From the IMG/VR virus record IMGVR_UViG_3300030385_001875, positions 1 to 64,000 of that record: a DNA stretch of 64,000 bases; one strand, given 5' to 3'. A model generated the notes under the pieces. The model was not told the DNA's origin and did not search any database. It saw only the letters and a program-made list of their open reading frames with translations. Of the stretch, positions 55,968 through 62,856 are shown in pieces. Origin of the DNA: a virus. The translations under genes and the position numbers were made by a program. The number at the start of each line of letters is the position of its first letter. Within the stretch, counting starts at the first letter, position 1.

Positions 55968-55976
55968 ATTATAGCA
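55968..55976 (-). promoter_or_regulatory. Extended -10 promoter reading leftward into array 1
   Basis: On the minus strand the sequence reads TGCTATAAT, a perfect extended -10 element just beyond the epimerase stop. There is no good -35, as is common with extended -10 promoters. Initiation near 55961 would produce a roughly 790-nt RNA covering array 1 and ending at the terminator at 55206-55171. Confidence 0.5.
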
Positions 55977-55978
55977 CA

Positions 55979-56986
55979 TTAGCACCAATCGTGATAATCT
56001 TTGTACCAATCCACGAAATTTTGTACCCCCACCTTAATAAAAGTGCGAGGTCGGTAAGTCGTCACTTCCTGCAATTTACTGATATCTGCATTGGTGAAAC
56101 TGATATCTCCCAGTTGATAATCTGTTAGCTTGATTTTCAGCTTTTTCCCCGTTGCATCTTCAATCGCTTTCACAAAGTGATACTTACCCTGCCAATCCTC
56201 TGAATAAAGCGGGACGGGATTGTTTGATCCCACGTTGAAGATATGATGATAAAATGGCCTTGGGTTTTCTATACCACTCAACCCTCGTTCCATCGCTAAG
56301 ACCAAACCTTCTACCGCATCATCGACGTAGGTAAAGTCTCTGGCTTGGGAGCCAGACCCATACAACTCTACCTCTTCATCTTCAAGGATAGCTTTAGTGA
56401 ATTTCCATAAAGCCATATCGGGTCTACCCCAAGGCCCGTAAACAGAAAATAACCTTAAACCTGTGCAAGGAATTCCGTACATGCGGGAATAAGCTTCTGC
56501 TGTCACCTCGTTACTCTTCTTGGTAGCAGCATACAGCGAATAAGGGTGATCTGTGTTATCAGTTTCCTTGTACCCTGTGGATGTACTAACCCCATAAACA
56601 CTTCCTGAAGAAGCGTACACCAAATGAGGTGTCGGGTTCATGTTTCGAGCAGTTTCCAGTACCGATTGGAAGCCTGTGATGTTAGGCAGGTATTCTTCAG
56701 GATGATCGATTGAATGGCGAACACCCGCTTGTGCAGCAAGATGAATAATCACATCTATACCACGAAAAGTCAGGTCCTCTTTCTCCATCCCCACAACATC
56801 CATATGTTTGAACTCGAATTTCCAGTTGTCCATCCATTCAAGATTACCGATCCTATCTTTTTTCAGCTTAACGTTATAGTAGTTATTGATGTTATCGATA
56901 CCTATAACGTTATGGTTATCGGATAACAATCTCTTAGTAACGTGATAACCAATAAACCCAGCGCAACCTGTAACTAGAATCTTCAT
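55979..56986 (-). CDS. UDP-glucuronate 4-epimerase-like NAD-dependent epimerase
   Basis: 335 residues, AGGAGG before the ATG. GCAGFIGYHVTKRLL is the NAD-binding GxxGxxG motif. AAQAGVRHSIDHP, ASSGSVYG and YSLYAATKK (the YxxxK catalytic pair) place it in the short-chain epimerase family. AAQAGVR is typical of UDP-glucuronate 4-epimerases (CapI/Lpp type), which supply UDP-galacturonate for surface glycans. The start overlaps the preceding gene's stop. It could supply the phage glycosyltransferases or alter host capsule. Confidence 0.8.
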   Translation of the reverse strand: MKILVTGCAGFIGYHVTKRLLSDNHNVIGIDNINNYYNVKLKKDRIGNLEWMDNWKFEFKHMDVVGMEKEDLTFRGIDVIIHLAAQAGVRHSIDHPEEYLPNITGFQSVLETARNMNPTPHLVYASSGSVYGVSTSTGYKETDNTDHPYSLYAATKKSNEVTAEAYSRMYGIPCTGLRLFSVYGPWGRPDMALWKFTKAILEDEEVELYGSGSQARDFTYVDDAVEGLVLAMERGLSGIENPRPFYHHIFNVGSNNPVPLYSEDWQGKYHFVKAIEDATGKKLKIKLTDYQLGDISFTNADISKLQEVTTYRPRTFIKVGVQNFVDWYKDYHDWC

Positions 56987-57510
56987 CCCTTACCTCCTAT
57001 CCTACCTTTCCATTCACGTTTAGGGCTCCAGTCACCTGCAAAAAGGATGGTGAAATCCAGTAACCCTAATTTACTGATGGGAGAATCTTTTGAAAGAATT
57101 TCTGTCCCTCCATTGACAGCTAACGCTCGAGGTAAAATCCGAAAATATCCACCGTTACAGATAAGTTCTGATGTTTGAAGTTCCCCGAAAACGAAGCTAA
57201 AGTCTTTGTCCCAGACCCCCTCTTCAAGTTCCTCCCTGAGCAAGTCATAATTTTCGCCACATCCCAAAAAATCTTGGATATCGCAAATACCGAACACAAG
57301 CAGTTCATGTGAGCTTTGCGGAAAACTGACAGAAGCAGTAAACCTGCCTGAATCTAATGTCCCATCAAACTTTATTTTCAGGTCCATTAAAGCGACGCTT
57401 CGTTTCCCTTGCTCAAATAGCATCTCTGCAAAGTCTTTAGGGAACAAACTCAACTGCAAGGACTTTAACGATCCTGATTGGGATTTATTCGTCGATATCT
57501 TGATCTCCAT
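56983..57510 (-). CDS. Conserved hypothetical protein
   Basis: About 175 residues from the ATG at 57510, chosen because AAGGAAGGAAG lies just upstream; longer frames would run deeply into the preceding gene. Beta-rich with SLQLSLFPKDFAEMLFEQ and FSFVFGELQTSELI. No family recognised. The stop overlaps the epimerase start. Leftward early-type cluster. Confidence 0.55.
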   Translation of the reverse strand: MEIKISTNKSQSGSLKSLQLSLFPKDFAEMLFEQGKRSVALMDLKIKFDGTLDSGRFTASVSFPQSSHELLVFGICDIQDFLGCGENYDLLREELEEGVWDKDFSFVFGELQTSELICNGGYFRILPRALAVNGGTEILSKDSPISKLGLLDFTILFAGDWSPKREWKGRIGGKG

Positions 57511-57904
57511 CTTCTTCTTCCTTCCTTTTATAGTAAGCTTTCTGTTTACATGTATTAGAACAATACATCGCCCGTTTATGACGGGTCTCGAATCGTGCTC
57601 CGCAATGAACACATGCTCTGCCGTCACCAAAGACGGCATCATCCCTGTTTTCATCTGTGATACGTTCTATCTTAAAGTTGCAGATACGCACGGGAGGATT
57701 CTCAGGGTGAGAAAACAGTCTCCCCTGATTGGCATTGAAAATCTCCAGCAAAGTCAAAGCTGGATCATCCGTTAAAACCTCCAGATTGATTATCAACCTT
57801 GCGTTAGAAGGAGTTCTGCTATGAGCTCCCGCTACCGCATTAAGATGCTGTTTGTTGGAATCAGTGTCCCGATCCCAATAGTGGATCACTTTTTCTCTAG
57901 GCAT
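57485..57904 (-). CDS. Zinc-finger protein
   Basis: About 139 residues from the ATG at 57904 with AGGAGG nine bases upstream; a TTG at 57925 is a possible earlier start. The C-terminus has CVHCGARFETRHKRAMYC then SNTCKQKAYY, a CxxC...C...C zinc ribbon, followed by an acidic tail. The N-terminal part is unrecognised. It may bind DNA or RNA and regulate the cluster. Confidence 0.6.
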   Translation of the reverse strand: MPREKVIHYWDRDTDSNKQHLNAVAGAHSRTPSNARLIINLEVLTDDPALTLLEIFNANQGRLFSHPENPPVRICNFKIERITDENRDDAVFGDGRACVHCGARFETRHKRAMYCSNTCKQKAYYKRKEEEDGDQDIDE

Positions 57905-58457
57905 CTCCTTCACCCTCCTTTTCAATCCAATCTACCATCTCATTAAGTTCCTCAATCTCAAGTGATCGGACAGTATTTCTATGCATCTCCATAGCGTGTG
58001 CCTGAACCTTGTCGTTGGGAACACTCTTCTCCTTCATCTTTACCCGAAGCATCTCCAGTAAAGTTTCCCGTTTATCTTCCTGCACTTCACGGGCTTTGGT
58101 TTTGGATTCGATGCGTGACATCTCTTCCGCTGACGCATACTCGCTTCCGCTTAATCCCGCTGCTGCGAGTGCTCTCCCAATAGCAGATGTCTCACAATTT
58201 TCAGTATAAGAAGCGAAATTAACGTTCTGCTTGTTTGTCTTCTCGATGAACTCCAACGCATGACCCACAAAAACGTCAGGTTGTTCCTGATCCTTCTTAT
58301 GGTGGGTTACCGTTGATTTCATCAAGATGAAGGTGTCGTTAAGTTCTTCAATCTCTGTCTCAACCGAAACTGAATCACCTTCATCCCTTTTCTCATGGAA
58401 CATAACCATCCGTTCCGCAACAGTACGATACTCTTTACCACGAATTTTGATAGGCAT
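57897..58457 (-). CDS. ERF-like single-strand annealing protein
   Basis: 186 residues. YRTVAERMVMFHEKR near the N-terminus, GHALEFIEK in the middle and NCETSAIGRALAAAG near residue 90 match the phage annealing/recombination-mediator pattern with an ETSAIGRAL core. These proteins pair complementary single strands during phage recombination. The C-terminal third is charged and helical. Leftward orientation away from rusA, but functionally related. Confidence 0.65.
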   Translation of the reverse strand: MPIKIRGKEYRTVAERMVMFHEKRDEGDSVSVETEIEELNDTFILMKSTVTHHKKDQEQPDVFVGHALEFIEKTNKQNVNFASYTENCETSAIGRALAAAGLSGSEYASAEEMSRIESKTKAREVQEDKRETLLEMLRVKMKEKSVPNDKVQAHAMEMHRNTVRSLEIEELNEMVDWIEKEGEGDA

Positions 58458-58458
58458 C

Positions 58459-58659
58459 TCAATTCTCCTCCTCAGATTCTACGATTGTGTGACAGGCAAC
58501 TTCCAGAAATCGCATATAAGGTCCAGTTAAAACTTGATAGTTCGTCTGGTCAATCTTCTTTTCGACTTCTTTAATCGCATCTTCCCTGTCACTAGCTTCT
58601 ACCTCAAGTAATTGCTCCATCGTTAGCTGGAGCACCGCTACGTATTTATTTTTCTTCAT
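58459..58659 (-). CDS. Small DpnD/PcfM-like protein
   Basis: 66 residues with GAGGAGGAAG before the ATG. KYVAVLQLTMEQLLEVEAS followed by DREDAIKEVEKKI resembles the pattern of the protein at 8331-8537. Role unknown. Starts 33 bases after the T-tract of a strong terminator. Confidence 0.5.
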   Translation of the reverse strand: MKKNKYVAVLQLTMEQLLEVEASDREDAIKEVEKKIDQTNYQVLTGPYMRFLEVACHTIVESEEEN

Positions 58660-58691
58660 AAAACTTCCTCCTCTTACTTAATAATGGGCAC

Positions 58692-58737
58692 AAAAAAAGC
58701 GTGAAAACTAACCGTTTTAGAGGCTAATTTTCACGCT
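58692..58737 (-). terminator. Strong leftward terminator after array 2
   Basis: AGCGTGAAAA (58698-58707) and TTTTCACGCT (58728-58737) pair perfectly, and further pairs extend the stem inward. On the minus strand it is followed by T7 (58698-58692). It would end transcripts that carry array 2. Confidence 0.88.
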
Positions 58738-58744
58738 TACCAAT

Positions 58745-59145
58745 GTCACGTTTTGTGAAGTGTCGTACCGTTCTGTTTGGTCGCATTGTAAAGTACAGTG
58801 GGGTTGCGTGACGTTCCGTCGCATTGTAGAGTACAGTGTCGTAAGGTTTCGTCGCATTGTTGGGTGTTGGAACAGAAAGTATCGTCATGTCGCATTGTCT
58901 TGTTATGTGGTGTATCGTATTGTCATGTCGCATTGTTACGTACTGTTTTGTCGCATTGTATAGTATCGTCTTGTCGCATTGTGAAGTTTTGTCCAGACTG
59001 CGTTGCGTCTCAGCTTGTCGCATTGTAAAGACATGAGAGTAAGCCTAGGCGCACCTAGGCTTATCTTTCATCCGTTTTTAGGCTTACGTTACCTTACTCA
59101 TGGTATAGTATCGTCTTGTCCTGTCGCATTGTTACGTTTCGTCGT
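58745..59145. repeat. Composite array 2: GTCGCATT headers plus GTNNN pentamers
   Basis: Nine exact GTCGCATTGT copies begin at 58780, 58818, 58851, 58889, 58927, 58950, 58973, 59017 and 59123. The intervals 38, 33, 38, 38, 23, 23 and 44 again follow 8+5n, apart from one base in the last. The variable pentamer bases differ from those of array 1, so this is not a recent duplication. A palindromic element at 59032-59102 interrupts the array. It lies between the end of the leftward gene at 59157 and the terminator at 58692-58737. Confidence 0.9.
59032..59102. other. Nested inverted repeats inside array 2
   Basis: TAAGCCTAGG (59040-59049) and CCTAGGCTTA (59054-59063) are perfect 10-bp arms around CGCA. 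A third half-copy, TAGGCTTA, lies at 59079-59086. Outer arms CATGAG...TAAG (59032-59044) and CTTACTCATG (59093-59102) could close the whole. Alternative pairings are mutually exclusive. Confidence 0.7.
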
Positions 59146-59156
59146 ATTTGGGTTTG

Positions 59157-59684
59157 TCAACGGTAATACGGTTTTTGCTCAGGGAACTGTGACGGGAGGT
59201 ATCCTTTGAACACCTCCGCTGTTATTTTCCCTTCACAAAGAACTGAATTCAGATCACTAAAGCTTCCCCTACCGTTGAACCTAGGATTCAATTTCTGTTG
59301 CAAGGCATGTCGGTATCGATGGGCATCTTCAAGCGTCTTGAATTTCTTCTTTATCGCATGTTTCAAGACACCTGAGTTGTACCACCATCCACCTTCTTCC
59401 TTACCTCCAAACAGACGGTCAGTATCGTAGATTCCTACCCAGTAGGTTCCTTCATCCCTCAAAAGATGACTACGCCAGACCGCACCGTCACTAATATGGT
59501 CAACGTGGATTTCTGACTCAACAGTCTTACTACACCCTTCACAGATGTAGAGATGGTCTCCCTTAAAAAGGAAAAGCCCGTCTGTTTTGCTCTGGGGCTC
59601 ATCCCACGGGATGTCTGCCAACGTATCACAGTCAACGCATTCGATAACCCGTCTCAACTGAGTCTTGTGTTTATGTTTGTTCAT
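59157..59684 (-). CDS. Conserved hypothetical protein with two CxxC motifs
   Basis: About 175 residues from the ATG at 59684, chosen because AAAGGAGGAAA is correctly spaced upstream. CVDC near residue 17 and CEGC near 49 form a possible zinc ribbon. The middle is Trp/Gly-rich (GKEEGGWWYNSGVL). Its stop is followed directly by array 2, so the array would be its 3' UTR. Function unknown. Confidence 0.6.
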   Translation of the reverse strand: MNKHKHKTQLRRVIECVDCDTLADIPWDEPQSKTDGLFLFKGDHLYICEGCSKTVESEIHVDHISDGAVWRSHLLRDEGTYWVGIYDTDRLFGGKEEGGWWYNSGVLKHAIKKKFKTLEDAHRYRHALQQKLNPRFNGRGSFSDLNSVLCEGKITAEVFKGYLPSQFPEQKPYYR

Positions 59685-59712
59685 TGTTATTTCCTCCTTT
59701 CTATTTTTAGGC

Positions 59713-59752
59713 AAAAAAAAATGGGTGAGAACAGAACTCCCTGCTCTCACCC
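59713..59752 (-). terminator. Leftward intrinsic terminator
   Basis: GGGTGAGA (59723-59730) and TCTCACCC (59745-59752) form the stem, with extra inner pairs, followed on the minus strand by T9. It lies just after the stop of the gene at 59759. Confidence 0.88.
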
Positions 59753-59758
59753 TTGGTG

Positions 59759-59965
59759 CTAATCTTCTGCATCCAGCTTCTCTTCGATCCTACGGAGTTG
59801 GTCTAGCACACCGTCCAGCTTTCGATTTAAGAGACTGAATGCGCTATGGAGACCATATCCCTCACGGAGGTGTTCATTGACCCCTTGAAGCACTCCTCGA
59901 TGCAAATGGTCTACCGTTAAAGGTTCCTTGTCTTTATCTTTGAACCATAAGTGTTCGGGTTCCAT
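59759..59965 (-). CDS. Small coiled-coil protein
   Basis: 68 residues with AGAAGGAGA upstream. The C-terminal half is a regular helix (SLLNRKLDGVLDQLRRIEEK) with leucine heptads, so oligomerisation is likely. No family recognised; last gene of a leftward unit that ends at the terminator at 59713. Confidence 0.55.
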   Translation of the reverse strand: MEPEHLWFKDKDKEPLTVDHLHRGVLQGVNEHLREGYGLHSAFSLLNRKLDGVLDQLRRIEEKLDAED

Positions 59966-59976
59966 ATCTTCTCCTT

Positions 59977-60309
59977 CTAGTTGAATACTGCTTTTTCCTT
60001 TTTTCGGTCACCAACAATCGTCATCCCGAAAAAGACCAATGCTTCATCTGCGAAATCCTTTGCTGATGCTTGTATCTTCTCGCTTCCAATTTCACGAAGA
60101 AATTCTTGGTGATGCTTCAGCAAAACGTCTTCGTTTGCGTCCCAGAACATTTGGGATACTTCCTCAAACTCTTCATGCTTGAAGACGAACTTGCAAAGGT
60201 TCTTGAAGTTAGCAAGAGGTGGAGCCTCCCCCACCCTCGCTACTGCCCAGTTGACTGGGATCTTCAACATCGCATATTCCTCGTTGTCGAGTACATCAAA
60301 TGGATTCAT
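59977..60309 (-). CDS. Small acidic protein, unknown
   Basis: 110 residues; the ATG overlaps the stop of the upstream membrane peptide (TAATG). Mostly helical and acidic (KHEEFEEVSQMFWDANED). No family recognised. Confidence 0.5.
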   Translation of the reverse strand: MNPFDVLDNEEYAMLKIPVNWAVARVGEAPPLANFKNLCKFVFKHEEFEEVSQMFWDANEDVLLKHHQEFLREIGSEKIQASAKDFADEALVFFGMTIVGDRKKEKAVFN

Positions 60310-60407
60310 TATTGTGCTCCCACGACAATAGACATTACTTTCAAAAAGACTAGCACCCCCATACTACCAGCTATCAGGGTGAAAATGTCTGCGAAGAATG
60401 TTTTCAT
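60309..60407 (-). CDS. 32-residue membrane peptide
   Basis: ATG preceded by GAGGGGAG. The product is a single hydrophobic helix (IFTLIAGSMGVLVFLKVMSI). Overlaps both neighbours by a few bases, indicating translational coupling and a real gene. Role unknown, perhaps an early inner-membrane effector. Confidence 0.55.
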   Translation of the reverse strand: MKTFFADIFTLIAGSMGVLVFLKVMSIVVGAQ

Positions 60408-61081
60408 TTTTTCGCTCCCCTCTTCTTCTTCGCAGGTGGATCTATTTCTTCAAACACTACTACGTCGAACTTCCCTTTCTCAAAGCTTCGTTGGGAGCCC
60501 AGCCCAACTTCCTGTCCCAACTCAAGGATTTCTTGCAGGTGCTCGGGGTTAATGTCTTTAGTGCCTTCCATCCTCACACTGAGACACCAGATTTGAAACT
60601 CAAGGGTTGGCTTGATAAGATACTCCGCACTCTTGAGGATTGACCGCATCCCTTGCATGGTCTGAACGTGACCAGCAAAGTCCTCGATACCGTCTTCCTT
60701 GGGTCGGAACGGTTGAAATATAATCTTCTCTTCCGTGAACTCCTCCCCAATCCGTCCCTTCACCGCTGTCCCTTCACGAAGCGTCTGCTTACTTCCCCTG
60801 AGAAGTACAGTTAGCTTCAGTAGGGAAATGCACTGCTTCATCATCGCCTTGACAGCGTAGTCTCCAATATATAAAGCGTCTCTTTCAGTGCATCGCTTGA
60901 AGCCTGTTCGTACCTTCTCCTCCTCCTCTTCCAGATCCAAATCAGTTTCCACAATGGAGGTATCCTCTGACCCGAATTTCGCTTCCACGTAATTCTTGAC
61001 GAGCTCTTTCGATTTCGGGAGCCCACCGTAGATACGGTTGCGGAATTCCAGCTTCACATTAAACTTCCTGAATATACTCAT
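60404..61081 (-). CDS. Conserved phage protein of the annealing/recombination neighbourhood
   Basis: 225 residues, GGAGAAG upstream. GLPKSKELVKNYVEAKFG near residue 20 and LQEILELGQEVGLGSQRS near 185 match a phage family I remember only as hypothetical. These were seen close to recombination and DNA-metabolism genes. The C-terminus is Lys-rich. No catalytic motif identified. Confidence 0.5.
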   Translation of the reverse strand: MSIFRKFNVKLEFRNRIYGGLPKSKELVKNYVEAKFGSEDTSIVETDLDLEEEEEKVRTGFKRCTERDALYIGDYAVKAMMKQCISLLKLTVLLRGSKQTLREGTAVKGRIGEEFTEEKIIFQPFRPKEDGIEDFAGHVQTMQGMRSILKSAEYLIKPTLEFQIWCLSVRMEGTKDINPEHLQEILELGQEVGLGSQRSFEKGKFDVVVFEEIDPPAKKKRGAKK

Positions 61082-61093
61082 TTGCTTCTCCTT

Positions 61094-61357
61094 TTATTGG
61101 TACATCATGTCATCAAATTCTCTCGCACAGTTCACGAGATATTGTTTTGTGCGGGCAATCCGCACATTCAGACTTTCTTTTCGCCACGTTTGATGCTGGA
61201 GGTACTTGAAAACCTTCTTCATCCATCCGTAATCTGGTAGAGACACAACTAGTCTCTTCAAGCTACCAGCGTCATTATACTCGAATACTATTGAATGCTC
61301 TCCCCCAGAGTGGCATGGTTCAAATACTATCGTGCCACGCTCGTCTGAGAATCTCAT
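61094..61357 (-). CDS. Small protein, unknown
   Basis: 87 residues, overlapping the upstream stop by four bases (ATGA). Beta-rich N-terminus (GTIVFEPCHSGGEHSIVFEY), helical C-terminus. No family recognised. Confidence 0.5.
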   Translation of the reverse strand: MRFSDERGTIVFEPCHSGGEHSIVFEYNDAGSLKRLVVSLPDYGWMKKVFKYLQHQTWRKESLNVRIARTKQYLVNCAREFDDMMYQ

Positions 61358-61551
61358 TCCTCCTCCTCCTCGTGGTTATCCTCCCAATCACACCAAGCAG
61401 TATAATCCCTCATCTCTGCCTTGGTCATTTTGTCGAGAAGTAGATTAAGATGCTTCTTCATCCCCTCAAGTTCCGATTGCAGTAAATCAATTTGTCGCAC
61501 CTTCTTCGATACCTTCAACAGCAATCGTTTGGTCATTAAATCTTTCAACAT
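61354..61551 (-). CDS. Small coiled-coil protein with acidic tail
   Basis: 65 residues, with GGAGGAACC before the ATG. A helix with leucine heptads (LLQSELEGMKKHLNLLLDKM) precedes an acidic C-terminus (DNHEEEEE). Starts 24 bases after a terminator's T-tract. No family recognised. Confidence 0.5.
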   Translation of the reverse strand: MLKDLMTKRLLLKVSKKVRQIDLLQSELEGMKKHLNLLLDKMTKAEMRDYTAWCDWEDNHEEEEE

Positions 61552-61574
61552 GGTTCCTCCTTCTACTAATGGGC

Positions 61575-61607
61575 AAAAAAAAAGCCCCTCCGAAGCGGAG
61601 AGGCTTT
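61575..61607 (-). terminator. Leftward intrinsic terminator
   Basis: An almost perfect 12-bp stem (AAAGCC and CTCCG arms paired with CGGAG and GGCTTT) with a 3-base loop, followed on the minus strand by T9. It follows the stop of the gene at 61612. Confidence 0.9.
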
Positions 61608-61611
61608 TACC

Positions 61612-61893
61612 CTATATCAGGATAGTATTGTCACCCTTGACGGTAACCTTCTTAGCCTTGGGATCTACCTGACTGAATAGCAGTCCCATGCCGATAAATT
61701 CTTTCCTCTCTCGAGTGCTTTCAAAGCTATCGAAGTAGGTAACCGTTGAGGTATCTCCACCAAAGAGATCTGGAGTCCAATCCCCTGACCCAACACCTTT
61801 TTGAGGGTGTTGGCTGGGGTCTCCCTTGAAACACTCGAACTCCCACTTATCATTCTCAATGGTAGTCTTAAGCATGAACTTATTCATGTCCAT
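61612..61893 (-). CDS. Small protein, unknown
   Basis: About 93 residues from the ATG at 61893, preceded by AAAGGAGGTGAG. The frame can be extended to an ATG at 61911, but that would put the start inside the ribosome site. Beta-rich (STVTYFDSFEST, KKVTVKGDN). No family recognised. Last gene of its unit. Confidence 0.55.
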   Translation of the reverse strand: MDMNKFMLKTTIENDKWEFECFKGDPSQHPQKGVGSGDWTPDLFGGDTSTVTYFDSFESTRERKEFIGMGLLFSQVDPKAKKVTVKGDNTILI

Positions 61894-61907
61894 AATCTCA
61901 CCTCCTT

Positions 61908-62474
61908 TCATATCATTTTCTTGTATCCTCGTTCTTCATAATCCTCCACCTCTGACTCCAGCACCAACTGTCGGCAAGGATGTGGTGCTGGGAGCAACAC
62001 AGATGTATGTTTGATATCTTCTTCCCCGTCAAAATCTTCTATGAATGCCACTTGATTCCTCGTTGTCGAGTTTATAAACTGGGTCTCCTTTCCTTCCTTG
62101 TCCCGCCTTCGTTTACTCGTGCTGATCATAGGCACGATTTCGATAGGCTCATCCACTGGGTTCCGCTTGAGTCGGTTCCTATCTGACGGTGATAATGCGT
62201 CAAAGTTCCTGATGAACTCCCGTACACCTTCTGAGTGACCGTAATCCACCCGCCTTGTGTCATCCTCGTAAGCGTCGTTCGTGTTGATCCGTTCCACTTG
62301 GGTGAAATGTACCCGCACATCCAACCAGCCAGTATACTCGTTGCCATCCCCCAACAAGAGAGCTTCTTTTTCGCTGTCTTTAAGACTGTCTTTCAATAGA
62401 AGTGCAATCGGACAGGATTTGCTGTTGTTGGTTTTCCCTTTGTCGAGATGAGTCCCTTCCATTTTGAGTCTCAT
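61908..62474 (-). CDS. Conserved hypothetical protein
   Basis: 188 residues, overlapping the upstream stop (ATGA). Charged; GWLDVRVHFTQVERI and IEIVPMISTSKRRRDKEGK are the most regular parts. No family recognised. Confidence 0.5.
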   Translation of the reverse strand: MRLKMEGTHLDKGKTNNSKSCPIALLLKDSLKDSEKEALLLGDGNEYTGWLDVRVHFTQVERINTNDAYEDDTRRVDYGHSEGVREFIRNFDALSPSDRNRLKRNPVDEPIEIVPMISTSKRRRDKEGKETQFINSTTRNQVAFIEDFDGEEDIKHTSVLLPAPHPCRQLVLESEVEDYEERGYKKMI

Positions 62475-62641
62475 TCGTTTTCTCCTTTGTGTTTACCCAA
62501 AACATATTCCAAAGCTTCTATCCAACCATTCAGTATTCCTTCTTCAATAGTCGCAGGATAGTCTCCTTCGTCGAATTTCCATTTCTCTCTATCCTCATAA
62601 AGCTCTTGAAGATGTTCTGTTATCTGCTCCTTACTCTTCAT
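62471..62641 (-). CDS. 56-residue acidic protein
   Basis: ATG with AAAGGAGAAA upstream. The product is acidic and helical (KEQITEHLQELYEDREKWKF, then IEEGILNGWIEALEYVLG). The stop overlaps the next start (ATGA). First gene of its unit, downstream of a candidate regulated promoter. Function unknown. Confidence 0.6.
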   Translation of the reverse strand: MKSKEQITEHLQELYEDREKWKFDEGDYPATIEEGILNGWIEALEYVLGKHKGENE

Positions 62642-62668
62642 GTTGTTTTTCTCCTTTTGATTGATTTA

Positions 62669-62697
62669 ACTGATCCTCTACCCTTAGGGTATGTCAA
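62669..62697 (-). promoter_or_regulatory. Weak promoter with palindromic operator
   Basis: On the minus strand TTGACA (62697-62692) is a perfect -35. Immediately downstream lies the palindrome TACCC-TAA-GGGTA (62691-62679) in the spacer. The expected -10 (ATCAGT) is poor, so activation or a different sigma factor may be required. A repressor or activator binding to the palindrome would act on the unit at 62641-61612. Confidence 0.45.
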
Positions 62698-62725
62698 ACT
62701 ATTGCTTAAATCGAATCCTCATACC

Positions 62726-62768
62726 AAAAAAAAGGGCTCAGACCCCAGTTCACCTGAGATTTGAGCCC
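62726..62768 (-). terminator. Leftward intrinsic terminator
   Basis: GGGCTCA (62734-62740) and TGAGCCC (62762-62768) close a hairpin with further inner pairing, followed on the minus strand by T8. It lies just after the stop of the membrane peptide at 62779. Confidence 0.85.
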
Positions 62769-62778
62769 TTTGACTATT

Positions 62779-62856
62779 TTACGCCATGACCAAGATTGCG
62801 ATTGCTATCCACACGGTCATGGTTACGAAGAAGCCAACGGTTTCTAGGATGGTCAT
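62779..62856 (-). CDS. 25-residue membrane peptide
   Basis: The ATG overlaps the stop of the preceding 336-residue gene (ATGA). The product is one hydrophobic helix (ETVGFFVTMTVWIAIAILVM). Coupling, size and a following terminator support a real gene. Role unknown. Confidence 0.5.
   Translation of the reverse strand: MTILETVGFFVTMTVWIAIAILVMA

Noticed and set aside
58724-59023. Open leftward frame of 99 codons across array 2
   Set aside because: Its translation is only the pentamer array read in threes; the five-base period shows it is not coding. The rightward frames there (for example 58760-58963) are rejected for the same reason.
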